Shown: positions 7,407-13,344 of the stretch, piece by piece | How positions within the stretch are numbered: the stretch's first letter is position 1 | Layout of the letters: every line of letters begins with the position of its first letter | Source of the DNA: Bacillota bacterium | Lineage (GTDB): Bacteria; Bacillota; Clostridia; Peptostreptococcales; Anaerovoracaceae | DNA: 13,488 nucleotides | NCBI GenBank assembly: GCA_016280485.1 | Contig: JAEEGU010000035.1 | Location: forward strand, 1-13,488 | Direction: 5' to 3' | Notes under the pieces: model-generated | What the model was told of the DNA's origin: nothing | Databases searched by the model: none | What the model saw: only the letters and a program-made list of their open reading frames with translations | Program-made: the position numbers and the translations under genes

Positions 7407-8060
7407 ATGAGACAACGCAGAGTAAAAAATCTCGACGAAAAGCTCACGGCTCTTTCGTCGCATGTAATAGAAAATCCGGAAAGCTATAGGGGCAGATGGC
7501 GCGAGGTTTTCGGCAACGACAACCCGATATATCTCGAGCTTGGCTGCGGCAAGGGAAAGTTCATATCCACGCATGCCGCAAAATATCCGAAGCGCAATTT
7601 CATCGGTGCGGAGGGCCAGCCCACGGTCATCCTGAGGGCGCTTGAAAAGGCGGAGGCGCTTGGCGGAAATAACCTCTTCTTCATCTGCGGTTTTATCCGC
7701 GATGTGAGAGCGTATTTTGCCCCCGGCGAGCTAGCGGGGGTGTACCTTAATTTCTCCGATCCGTGGCCGAAATCAAAGCACGGAAGGAGACGGCTTACCT
7801 ATCACGAAAAGCTGACCGCTTATACGGAAGTGATGCGTGAGGGTGGATTTATCGAAATAAAGACTGACAACGAAGGACTTTTCGAGTTTACACTCGAGGA
7901 AATAGAGGCGGCGGCCTTAAGGACAATTGAAATGACGCGGGATTTGCACGCCGAGGAAACGGTAATCGAAAACCTCGATGCCCGCGACATCACCACCGAA
8001 TACGAGGACAAATTTGTAGGTACGGGGAAGAATATCAATTATGTCAAGGTACAGGGTTAA
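7407..8060 (+). CDS. trmB: tRNA (guanine-N7-)-methyltransferase
   Basis: This 217-residue Rossmann-fold enzyme methylates N7 of G46 in the variable loop of tRNA using S-adenosylmethionine. The SAM-binding motif LELGCGKGKF is at 43-52, with the acidic GAEGQ at 67-71 ending strand two. The family motif NFSDPWPKSKHGRRRL (115-130) carries the conserved DPWPK, and IKTDN at 151-155 and TEYEDKFVGTGKNI near the C-terminus match the family's catalytic and tRNA-binding segments. Length is typical. The start is 7 bases after ecfT and lacks a strong ribosome binding site, so coupling to ecfT translation is likely. In many Firmicutes truA follows ecfT; here trmB occupies that place. The 3' end overlaps the histidine kinase gene by 20 bases. 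Confidence 0.95.
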   Translation: MRQRRVKNLDEKLTALSSHVIENPESYRGRWREVFGNDNPIYLELGCGKGKFISTHAAKYPKRNFIGAEGQPTVILRALEKAEALGGNNLFFICGFIRDVRAYFAPGELAGVYLNFSDPWPKSKHGRRRLTYHEKLTAYTEVMREGGFIEIKTDNEGLFEFTLEEIEAAALRTIEMTRDLHAEETVIENLDARDITTEYEDKFVGTGKNINYVKVQG

Positions 8061-9927
8061 AACAAAAAAGAAGAGTGGTATGCAGACTATACGGTCGAAT
8101 TACGGCCTGTTTCAGAAGATCTTTATAGCACTTTCTTTTTTGGTGCTTTTGGCATTTGCAATCGTTGCAGTGCTCCCATTCGAGGGGCCGAACCTCCGCT
8201 ATCAGAACGACTCGGAGTTTCTGACGCCGTGGGTCTATACGGACGATTCCGGCAGCGACCCTGCGGAAATAACGCTTCCGCATGCTTTGGCGCTCAGCGC
8301 TTCGCGAACCGGAGCGAGCATAGTTAACACACTTCCTGCCAATATAAGAAACGGTGACAGGCTCTACATAAACCTAAAAAACTCCACCGCCAAGGTAACC
8401 ATAGGCGGCCGGGCAAGACCTCTCGTGAATCCGGAGGAGCAGACGGGCAGGCTCTACAGCGTACCTCAGAACTCATGGGCGATAGTGGAGCTTACTGCGC
8501 TTGACGCAAACAATATCGTGCGGATTGAATATAACCTTCCGCATATAGTAAACAGCACTTACATAGGCACGGTGCTCGTGGGGAGCCCTGCTATGTGCCT
8601 TGCAGCAATCTATGCCGACAACATAACTGTTTACATGGCGGCGATGATACTCCTTTTCCTGGGGTTCTTCATTTTCCTCTCGGGTGTCGTATTTTCAAAG
8701 GAGCCGGAGAGGAGAAAGCTGTCATCGCTTCTTTCAATTTATGCGATTTTCTATTCCATTGGAAAGTTCCAGTACTGCTCGCAGACGCTTTTGGTAGTTC
8801 GAAACAGCGATATGCTGATGTGGATATTCTACGTTATAATGGTGCTCCAGTGCCTGGGGCTGCTCCTGTTTGCACGTCAGACCTTCAGGATGCTGGCGCA
8901 GCAGCCGATTATCGAGAATACGTCATCCGTTGCAACGGTGGTACTGCTCGCATCAATACTTATCTTCACGATAATATCGCTTGTTTCGCCTATAGAGCTT
9001 TCGATTATCATGGCATTCATCCACATCGCGCTGATTGCCGTGGCGGTGTGGATTCTGCTCTATACAAGGCCGAGGATCATGCTTTTCAAATATCCGAGTC
9101 AGGCGCTCCTGATCTGCGCGCTCTGCCTGATAATACAGGTTGTGGATCTGATATCGTATCTGGCACCCGGCACATTCACGGTGCTGGCTACAGCCACCGC
9201 TATAGCAAATATAGTCGAAATCATGTGCGCATGGATTATGGTTCTCCGCGATATCTATGTTGGAATCGAGGAAAACCGCGCAATCCGCGAGCAGCTCATG
9301 GACAGCAAGGTGCAGCTCATGATTTCCCAGATCAGACCGCACTTTATCTATAACGTACTTAACTCCATCAACATCCTCATTCCGATGGATGCGGAAAAGG
9401 CGCAGAATATGGTACAGCAGTTCTCTCTCTACCTCAGAAAGAACATGAACGCCATGGAGGACTTCAGCCTCGTGCCGTTTAAGGACGAGCTCGAGCACAT
9501 CAAGGCCTATGTGGACATCGAAAAGGTGCGCTTCCCTCGCATAAGTGTGGCTTACGAGATAGACGAAAGTAATTTCAGCGTGCCGGTTCTGTCGGTTGAG
9601 CCTCTGGTGGAGAACGCCATCAAGCACGGCGTGGCCCGTAAGCGTGACGGCGGAATGGTGACGATTCGTGCTTATCGAAGCAAGGATTATTATTGTATTG
9701 AAGTGAAGGATAACGGTGTGGGTTTCGATATATCAACCCTGGAGAGCGAACACAGCACATCGATTGGTATAAAGAATATCACATACCGTATAGAAACCAT
9801 GACAAAGGGTAACCTGTCCATCGCCAGCGAAGTCGGCGTGGGCACAACGGCGGTAATCAAGCTGCCGGCGGGAATGGTTTCGGGCAGTATTAACAGGAGT
9901 GGTGAGAATGAAAACAATATTGGTTGA
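8041..9927 (+). CDS. LytS-type sensor histidine kinase with 7TM sensor region
   Basis: This 628-residue membrane sensor has a first TM helix at about 25-46 and an extracytoplasmic beta-rich domain at about 48-190, resembling the 7TMR-DISM extracellular domains. Seven more predicted helices follow between 196 and 402 (around 196-217, 228-247, 258-279, 297-315, 319-341, 353-374, 380-402). The cytoplasmic kinase is of the His_kinase/LytS class: SQIRPHFIYNVLNSI carries the phospho-acceptor His434, and the ATPase domain has N525 in ENAIKHG, DNGVGFD at 557-563 and the STSIGIKNI lid segment. All catalytic motifs look intact. The start overlaps trmB by 20 bases, with GGGGAAG at 8024-8030; a second in-frame ATG at 8080 is possible. 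It overlaps the response regulator gene by 20 bases, so the two form a pair. The ligand is unknown. Confidence 0.92.
   Translation: MSRYRVKTKKKSGMQTIRSNYGLFQKIFIALSFLVLLAFAIVAVLPFEGPNLRYQNDSEFLTPWVYTDDSGSDPAEITLPHALALSASRTGASIVNTLPANIRNGDRLYINLKNSTAKVTIGGRARPLVNPEEQTGRLYSVPQNSWAIVELTALDANNIVRIEYNLPHIVNSTYIGTVLVGSPAMCLAAIYADNITVYMAAMILLFLGFFIFLSGVVFSKEPERRKLSSLLSIYAIFYSIGKFQYCSQTLLVVRNSDMLMWIFYVIMVLQCLGLLLFARQTFRMLAQQPIIENTSSVATVVLLASILIFTIISLVSPIELSIIMAFIHIALIAVAVWILLYTRPRIMLFKYPSQALLICALCLIIQVVDLISYLAPGTFTVLATATAIANIVEIMCAWIMVLRDIYVGIEENRAIREQLMDSKVQLMISQIRPHFIYNVLNSINILIPMDAEKAQNMVQQFSLYLRKNMNAMEDFSLVPFKDELEHIKAYVDIEKVRFPRISVAYEIDESNFSVPVLSVEPLVENAIKHGVARKRDGGMVTIRAYRSKDYYCIEVKDNGVGFDISTLESEHSTSIGIKNITYRIETMTKGNLSIASEVGVGTTAVIKLPAGMVSGSINRSGENENNIG
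9896..9900 (+). promoter_or_regulatory. Ribosome binding site of the response regulator gene
   Basis: AGGAG at 9896-9900 lies 7 bases before the ATG at 9908. It favours that ATG over the in-frame GTG codons at 9899 and 9902, which overlap or abut the site itself. The site lies inside the kinase gene. Confidence 0.75.
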
Positions 9928-10714
9928 TGACGAAATATTGTCACTCGAATATTTCGCACAGGAAAGTGAGGGCATCAGCGACATAGAAATCGTGGGAAAG
10001 TTTGACTTCCCGGAGGATGCGCTTGAGTATGCCCGTGAAAACAGGGTGGATCTTGTCATATCCGACATCAATATGCCGGGGATGACAGGACTTGAGCTGG
10101 GGAAAAAGCTTAAGGAGTTAAATCCTGAAATCATCATCGTCTATGTGACAGGCTACGGCGAGTACGCGCAGGAGGCCATGGCGCTTCGTGCCGCAACCTA
10201 CATCATGAAGCCTTACAACAAGGACGATATCGAGTTTGCGGTAAACAGGGCAAAGCTCCTCTATCGCGGAAACAAGTCGGGTATTTCGGTAAATACCTTT
10301 GGGCGCTTTAACGTGTTCTACCAGGGGAAGCCTCTTAATTTCAAGAACGCAAAATCAAAGGAGCTCTTTGCGCTCTGCATCGAGCACAACGGCAGCCAGG
10401 TTAGTCTCGAGGAAGCGGTCGACAAGCTTTGGGAGGATAAACCTTTTGCGGATCCCGTAAAGGCTCTTTACCGCAAAGCCGTAATGGAGCTTAAGAATAC
10501 CTTAAAGACCGTGGGCTGCGAGGACATCATACAGACAGGGCGAGGCACCATCTGGGTGGATGTGGACCGAATCGATTGCGATTACTGCAATTTGGTGCGC
10601 AGCGACTATGAAAAGAATGACAATTACATGGGCGAGTTCATGGTGGAATACAGCTGGGCGGAGCCGACAAATGTAATGATTAAAAGGCTTATCATAAAAA
10701 AGTCAAAGGGTTAG
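9908..10714 (+). CDS. Response regulator with SARP-like winged-helix output
   Basis: The 268-residue product has an N-terminal receiver domain (about 1-118) with acidic pocket D7-D8, phospho-acceptor D53 in ISDINMPG, switch Thr81 (VTGYG) and Lys101 in KPY, all as in active receivers. The C-terminal part (about 126-215) begins with VNTFGRFNVFYQGKPLNFKNAKSKELFALC. This is the start of an OmpR/SARP-like winged helix of the kind found fused to receivers in Clostridia. The tail CDYCNLV...YMGEFMVEYSWAE looks like a remnant of the bacterial transcriptional activation domain that follows in full SARP proteins. The gene overlaps the kinase by 20 bases, so it is the evident cognate regulator. Adjacent 11-bp repeats at 10804-10836 are a possible target. 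LytS-type kinases more often pair with LytTR or AraC-type regulators. Confidence 0.9.
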   Translation: MKTILVDDEILSLEYFAQESEGISDIEIVGKFDFPEDALEYARENRVDLVISDINMPGMTGLELGKKLKELNPEIIIVYVTGYGEYAQEAMALRAATYIMKPYNKDDIEFAVNRAKLLYRGNKSGISVNTFGRFNVFYQGKPLNFKNAKSKELFALCIEHNGSQVSLEEAVDKLWEDKPFADPVKALYRKAVMELKNTLKTVGCEDIIQTGRGTIWVDVDRIDCDYCNLVRSDYEKNDNYMGEFMVEYSWAEPTNVMIKRLIIKKSKG

Positions 10715-10731
10715 ACCGGTGATATGATAAC

Positions 10732-10760
10732 CGGACAAGAAAATACAATTTTAGTACAAT
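10732..10760 (+). promoter_or_regulatory. Candidate promoter P1 upstream of the PilZ gene
   Basis: CGGACA (10732-10737) and TACAAT (10755-10760) are separated by 17 bases, a good fit to a housekeeping promoter at -10 (five of six) and moderate at -35 (four of six). A second TACAAT lies at 10744-10749. Transcription would begin near 10767 and give a leader of about 135 bases holding the 11-bp repeats and the terminator hairpin before the PilZ gene. Confidence 0.4.
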
Positions 10761-10803
10761 TTTTCGCAACTTTTTTCAAAAAAACATGAAATTTTTATCA
10801 AAA

Positions 10804-10836
10804 GTTACGGAAGAGTAACGCAAAAGTTACGGAAGT
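10804..10836 (+). repeat. Three tandem 11-bp repeats (consensus GTWACGSAARW)
   Basis: The units are GTTACGGAAGA (10804-10814), GTAACGCAAAA (10815-10825) and GTTACGGAAGT (10826-10836), directly abutting and in the same orientation. Units 1 and 3 also share flanks, giving a 15-base identity CAAAAGTTACGGAAG at 10799 and 10821, 22 bases apart. The period is one DNA helical turn, as expected for head-to-tail binding of an OmpR/SARP-type winged-helix regulator. The gene just upstream encodes such a regulator. Because GTTAC and GTAAC are complementary, the middle unit could alternatively pair in RNA with either neighbour. The repeat structure is directly visible; the binding role is inference. Confidence 0.7.
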
Positions 10837-10857
10837 GTACATATCAGCCTCTAAAAT
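10828..10857 (+). promoter_or_regulatory. Candidate activator-dependent promoter P2 of the PilZ gene
   Basis: TAAAAT at 10852-10857 matches five of six -10 positions. Eighteen bases upstream only a poor -35 is found (TTACGG, 10828-10833), and it lies inside the third 11-bp repeat. A weak -35 overlapped by operator repeats is the arrangement expected for activation by a bound winged-helix regulator. It competes with P1 as an explanation of the region; if P2 is used, transcripts start inside the downstream hairpin and escape it. Confidence 0.3.
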
Positions 10858-10887
10858 ATGAGTAGAGTCGTTATTTAGAGGCTTTTT
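10846..10887 (+). terminator. Terminator hairpin directly ahead of the PilZ gene
   Basis: AGCCTCTAAA (10846-10855) pairs perfectly with TTTAGAGGCT (10874-10883) around an 18-base loop, and TTTTTGTTT follows. It looks like an intrinsic terminator. It is 131 bases beyond the response regulator stop but only 4 bases before the PilZ ribosome binding site, so it may either end the upstream operon or act as an attenuator in a PilZ leader. Confidence 0.72.
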
Positions 10888-10891
10888 GTTT

Positions 10892-10896
10892 GGAGG
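10892..10896 (+). promoter_or_regulatory. Ribosome binding site deciding the TTG start of the PilZ gene
   Basis: GGAGG at 10892-10896 lies 6 bases before TTG at 10903. No in-frame ATG with a comparable site is near, so the site supports a TTG start. Confidence 0.75.
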
Positions 10897-10902
10897 TATA
10901 TT

Positions 10903-11553
10903 TTGGAGAAACTGAAGATCAAATCGGGATCGAAAATAACGACGATGCTGATTGAAAACGGCGAGTACGGAAAAGAGATGAAATCCTCGTTCGAAAAGAA
11001 CGTTTCGGATTCGTCGATACTAATCACCATCCCAATCGTGGACGGCAAAAGAGCAAAGATCGGCGACATGCAGCCGCTGCTTGTTAAATATTCCATGGAC
11101 GGCGTAGCTTACGCTGTGGAGGGCTACATCGACGATGTGGTAAAGCAGGGTGCGCGCCAGTACTGGAGAGTCAGAAAGACCTCGGAGGTCAGAGAGTTCT
11201 TCCAGCGTACCGACGTCCGCGTTCGTGCAAGACTCAATGTCACCTTCATCAAGAAGTGGTGGGATGTACACGGCGAGCCAAAAGAGGACGAAAGCATCGG
11301 CATGACCGAAGACATCTCCGCCGGCGGCCTCGCGTTTTACGAGAACACACCGCTTGCGGTAGGCGAAATCATCACCGTGAAGCTGCCGAAAACTCCAAGG
11401 CACAAAGAAATGGAGGGCCGCAGCGAGGTATGCTGGGTCCGCAGCACGGAGCCGGGCAACGCCTTCAAGCACATGGTGGGACTCAGATTCATATTCGAAG
11501 ATCAGGCTGAAAAGGAAAGAGTGGCCAAATACGTGGCAACACTTCCAAAGTAA
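10903..11553 (+). CDS. YcgR-like PilZ domain protein (c-di-GMP receptor)
   Basis: This 216-residue soluble protein has an N-terminal YcgR-type beta-barrel domain (about 1-95) and a C-terminal PilZ domain (about 97-216). Both c-di-GMP-binding motifs are present: RxxxR as R102-TDV-R106 in EFFQRTDVRVR, and DxSxxG as D137-I-S139-A-G-G142. The protein should therefore bind the nucleotide. In flagellated bacteria this architecture brakes motility; others use it to control polysaccharide synthesis or secretion. No flagellar gene is in the window, and the following genes encode exported proteins, so an envelope or matrix role is equally possible. Translation starts at TTG, which with the preceding hairpin suggests limited or regulated expression. 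The stop is 38 bases before the preferred start of the next gene, so they are probably cotranscribed. Confidence 0.9.
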   Translation: MEKLKIKSGSKITTMLIENGEYGKEMKSSFEKNVSDSSILITIPIVDGKRAKIGDMQPLLVKYSMDGVAYAVEGYIDDVVKQGARQYWRVRKTSEVREFFQRTDVRVRARLNVTFIKKWWDVHGEPKEDESIGMTEDISAGGLAFYENTPLAVGEIITVKLPKTPRHKEMEGRSEVCWVRSTEPGNAFKHMVGLRFIFEDQAEKERVAKYVATLPK

Positions 11554-11591
11554 GCGTAGTTTTGATAAAAGAAGGGCTCGAGGAAAGGCTT

Positions 11592-12380
11592 ATGAAAGAA
11601 CCGCTTTCCCCGTACGTAGACCCGGAAGTGGTCAGCCGGCTGGCTGAGGATGAGGAATATACCGAGGCGGCGCGGAGTCTTCTCTTAAAGCGAAGGGCGC
11701 TCAAAAAGGCGGCGCGCAGAGTCACAAAGGCGAAAAAGATAACGCTGATTTTTCTGATACTCCTGCTTCTGCTGCTCACCACTTGTACGGCGTCGTACAT
11801 ACAGGAGAGGATGGGAAACTTCACCATCAACCTAAACAGAATAGACATGTACCGCCAGGGCATATCGCTCTGCGACACACCGGACTTTGCGGATCCTACC
11901 GCAAGACTGGTCGCGGAGATGGTAAAGAATGCGACAAACATTACGCTAACCGACCTGCCGGACAACATAGACATGATAGACGGTCAGCACAACGGCGCCG
12001 ACTATATGGCTTACACGTTCTACATCAGGAACGCCGGTAAGGAAGCAATCGACTACTATGTGACAATTCCTGTCGAGTCCCAGAGCAAGGGCGTAGACAA
12101 TGCGGTCCGCGTAGTCCTCTACAGCTCAGTAAAGGGCGGGCGCGAGGTTTACGCAAAGCGTGCAAAGAACGGGAAACCGGAACCTGACACGATACCGTTT
12201 GTAAGGGATGATGTGGTAATAAACGAGCTGGTGAAAAATTTTGAAGTCGGCGAGGTCCACAAATACTGCGTAGTCATCTACCTTGAGGGCAACGACCCCG
12301 AGTGCATAGACAACATAATCGGAGGAATGATTCGTTTCTCGATGAACTTCAACGTTAAAGATCCTATTGCCGACAGGTAA
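11592..12380 (+). CDS. Single-pass membrane protein with SipW-substrate-like exterior domain
   Basis: This 262-residue protein has a basic cytoplasmic segment of about 49 residues, one strong TM helix at about 50-70 (very leucine-rich) and an outside domain of about 190 residues. No named family is recognised with certainty. The C-terminal CVVIYLEGNDPECIDNIIGG (231-238 for LEGNDPEC) matches VYIWLEGCDYDC in the secreted protein encoded next, and IRNAGKEAIDYYVTI resembles the IKSSSNTAIYF strand there. The exterior domain therefore probably has the same beta-sandwich fold. Unlike its neighbour it has no TYAWF motif and a long cytoplasmic tail, so it is likely a membrane-anchored member, perhaps a base or anchor for the secreted proteins. 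The ATG at 11592 has GAGGA at 11579-11583; a TTG at 11562 would add 10 residues but has no ribosome binding site. Confidence 0.78.
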   Translation: MKEPLSPYVDPEVVSRLAEDEEYTEAARSLLLKRRALKKAARRVTKAKKITLIFLILLLLLLTTCTASYIQERMGNFTINLNRIDMYRQGISLCDTPDFADPTARLVAEMVKNATNITLTDLPDNIDMIDGQHNGADYMAYTFYIRNAGKEAIDYYVTIPVESQSKGVDNAVRVVLYSSVKGGREVYAKRAKNGKPEPDTIPFVRDDVVINELVKNFEVGEVHKYCVVIYLEGNDPECIDNIIGGMIRFSMNFNVKDPIADR

Positions 12381-12414
12381 GGGGTTAAATAAAAAATATT
12401 TTAATGAAAGTGTT

Positions 12415-12423
12415 AAGGAGGAG
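12415..12423 (+). promoter_or_regulatory. Strong ribosome binding site of the SipW-type secreted protein
   Basis: AAGGAGGAG at 12415-12423 is the strongest ribosome binding site in this half of the window and lies 6 bases before ATG 12430. It rules out the longer in-frame start at 12367, which lies within the end of the preceding gene. Confidence 0.85.
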
Positions 12424-12429
12424 ACAAAA

Positions 12430-13305
12430 ATGACTAACACTAAGAAACAGTTAATGACAGCAATTGCAATGCTGGTGGTGGCAGCTTTAGCCCTCGGAAC
12501 ATCGACCTACGCATGGTTCAAGGCGAACACTGAAGTAATTGTTGAGAGCATGACTTTCTCAGCTCAGTCCGTAGAGGATGTTCAGATTGCACTCGCATCG
12601 CATACAGCTGCAACAAACAAGTGGGATGGTAGCCTTTCAGCTAACCAAACCAATACAACGGCAAGTGCATTCAAAACAGTCATCTTAGCTAGTGATGTTC
12701 TGGCTCTCTACAATGGCCTTGACGGCGGAGCTGCAACGCTTACAACCGGAGCTCTCAAACCTGCTTCAACAATTAATGGCTCCACATTCTTTACTTCGAA
12801 GACAACTGATAGCGCATGGGCCCTCGATGGTGTTTACAAGGCAAAGGAATTTGATTCTGTAACAAATGTAAGGCAGGACTGTGTAAAGGCAATTCCTCTT
12901 TATATCAAATCAAGTTCAAACACTGCTATTTATTTTGATAAGCTGAAGACAACTGTAACAGGAAGCGCATCACCGGCAGTAAGAATTGGATTTAAGCCTC
13001 AGGATGGCTCAACTATAATTTGGGAAGTAGATAAAGATGGAACTATTGCAAACCGTATGGATACAACTTTTGGTAATGCCGACGGACTCAGCACTGCTAT
13101 TGAGGCAGCAGACGGTACAATAGGCACAATTTCGGGAAGAGTTCAAGCATTAGATGGCAGCACTCCAATCTTTACCCTTACAGCAGGTCAGCCAAAGTTC
13201 TTAATGGTTTACATCTGGCTTGAAGGCTGCGACTATGACTGTGTATCCGGAATTTCCGCAAACGATCTCACAGTAAACCTCGCGTTTACTTCAAAGGCTA
13301 ACTAA
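12430..13305 (+). CDS. Secreted protein with SipW-type signal peptide (TasA/CalY-like)
   Basis: The 291-residue product starts with a signal peptide whose basic MTNTKKQ end and hydrophobic core (8-23) lead to LGTSTYAWF at 22-30. This is the pattern of signal peptides processed by the archaeal/ER-like signal peptidase SipW; Bacillus TasA has GGTWAAF at the same point. The mature part (about 30-291) is rich in Thr, Ser, Ala and Gly with alternating beta-strand patterns and has no catalytic motif that I recognise. It ends with VYIWLEGCDYDC (260-271) and a final strand LTVNLAFTS. SipW substrates include biofilm fibre proteins, so a structural surface or matrix role is likely. The gene has a very strong ribosome binding site, and its codons (GCT, GCA, ACA, TCA, GTT, AAG) resemble those of the ribosomal genes, suggesting high expression. 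Cysteines 151, 267 and 271 are present. Confidence 0.82.
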   Translation: MTNTKKQLMTAIAMLVVAALALGTSTYAWFKANTEVIVESMTFSAQSVEDVQIALASHTAATNKWDGSLSANQTNTTASAFKTVILASDVLALYNGLDGGAATLTTGALKPASTINGSTFFTSKTTDSAWALDGVYKAKEFDSVTNVRQDCVKAIPLYIKSSSNTAIYFDKLKTTVTGSASPAVRIGFKPQDGSTIIWEVDKDGTIANRMDTTFGNADGLSTAIEAADGTIGTISGRVQALDGSTPIFTLTAGQPKFLMVYIWLEGCDYDCVSGISANDLTVNLAFTSKAN

Positions 13306-13309
13306 TTTT

Positions 13310-13322
13310 GCAATTAAATTGC
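13310..13322 (+). other. Small AT-rich stem-loop between two SipW-type genes
   Basis: GCAAT-TAA-ATTGC forms a 5-bp hairpin just after the stop codon at 13303-13305. There is no T tract, so it is not an efficient terminator. It may protect the 3' end of the upstream message or be incidental. Confidence 0.3.
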
Positions 13323-13344
13323 TAAGGCAAAACGAAAGTGAAAA

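Noticed and set aside
8595..9353. A 252-codon open frame on the + strand inside the histidine kinase gene
   Set aside because: It lies wholly within a well-supported kinase gene in another frame, its product is rich in Cys, His and Arg without any recognisable motif, and it has no ribosome binding site. It is a shadow of GC-rich codons.
10714..10735. CCGGT...ACCGG stem-loop after the response regulator stop as a terminator
   Set aside because: The stem is only 5 bp around a 9-base loop and is followed by AAGAAAAT rather than a T tract.
10767..10890. A c-di-GMP-I (GEMM) riboswitch before the PilZ gene
   Set aside because: The short run AACGCAAAAG faintly recalls the GACGCAAAGC element, but the remaining conserved blocks and the two-helix architecture are not present. 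Only a generic attenuator is proposed.
11784..11795. Lipoprotein lipobox (LTTC) in the membrane protein
   Set aside because: Thr before the Cys is a poor lipobox residue and the segment lies over 60 residues from the N-terminus, beyond normal lipoprotein signal length. A simple TM anchor fits better.
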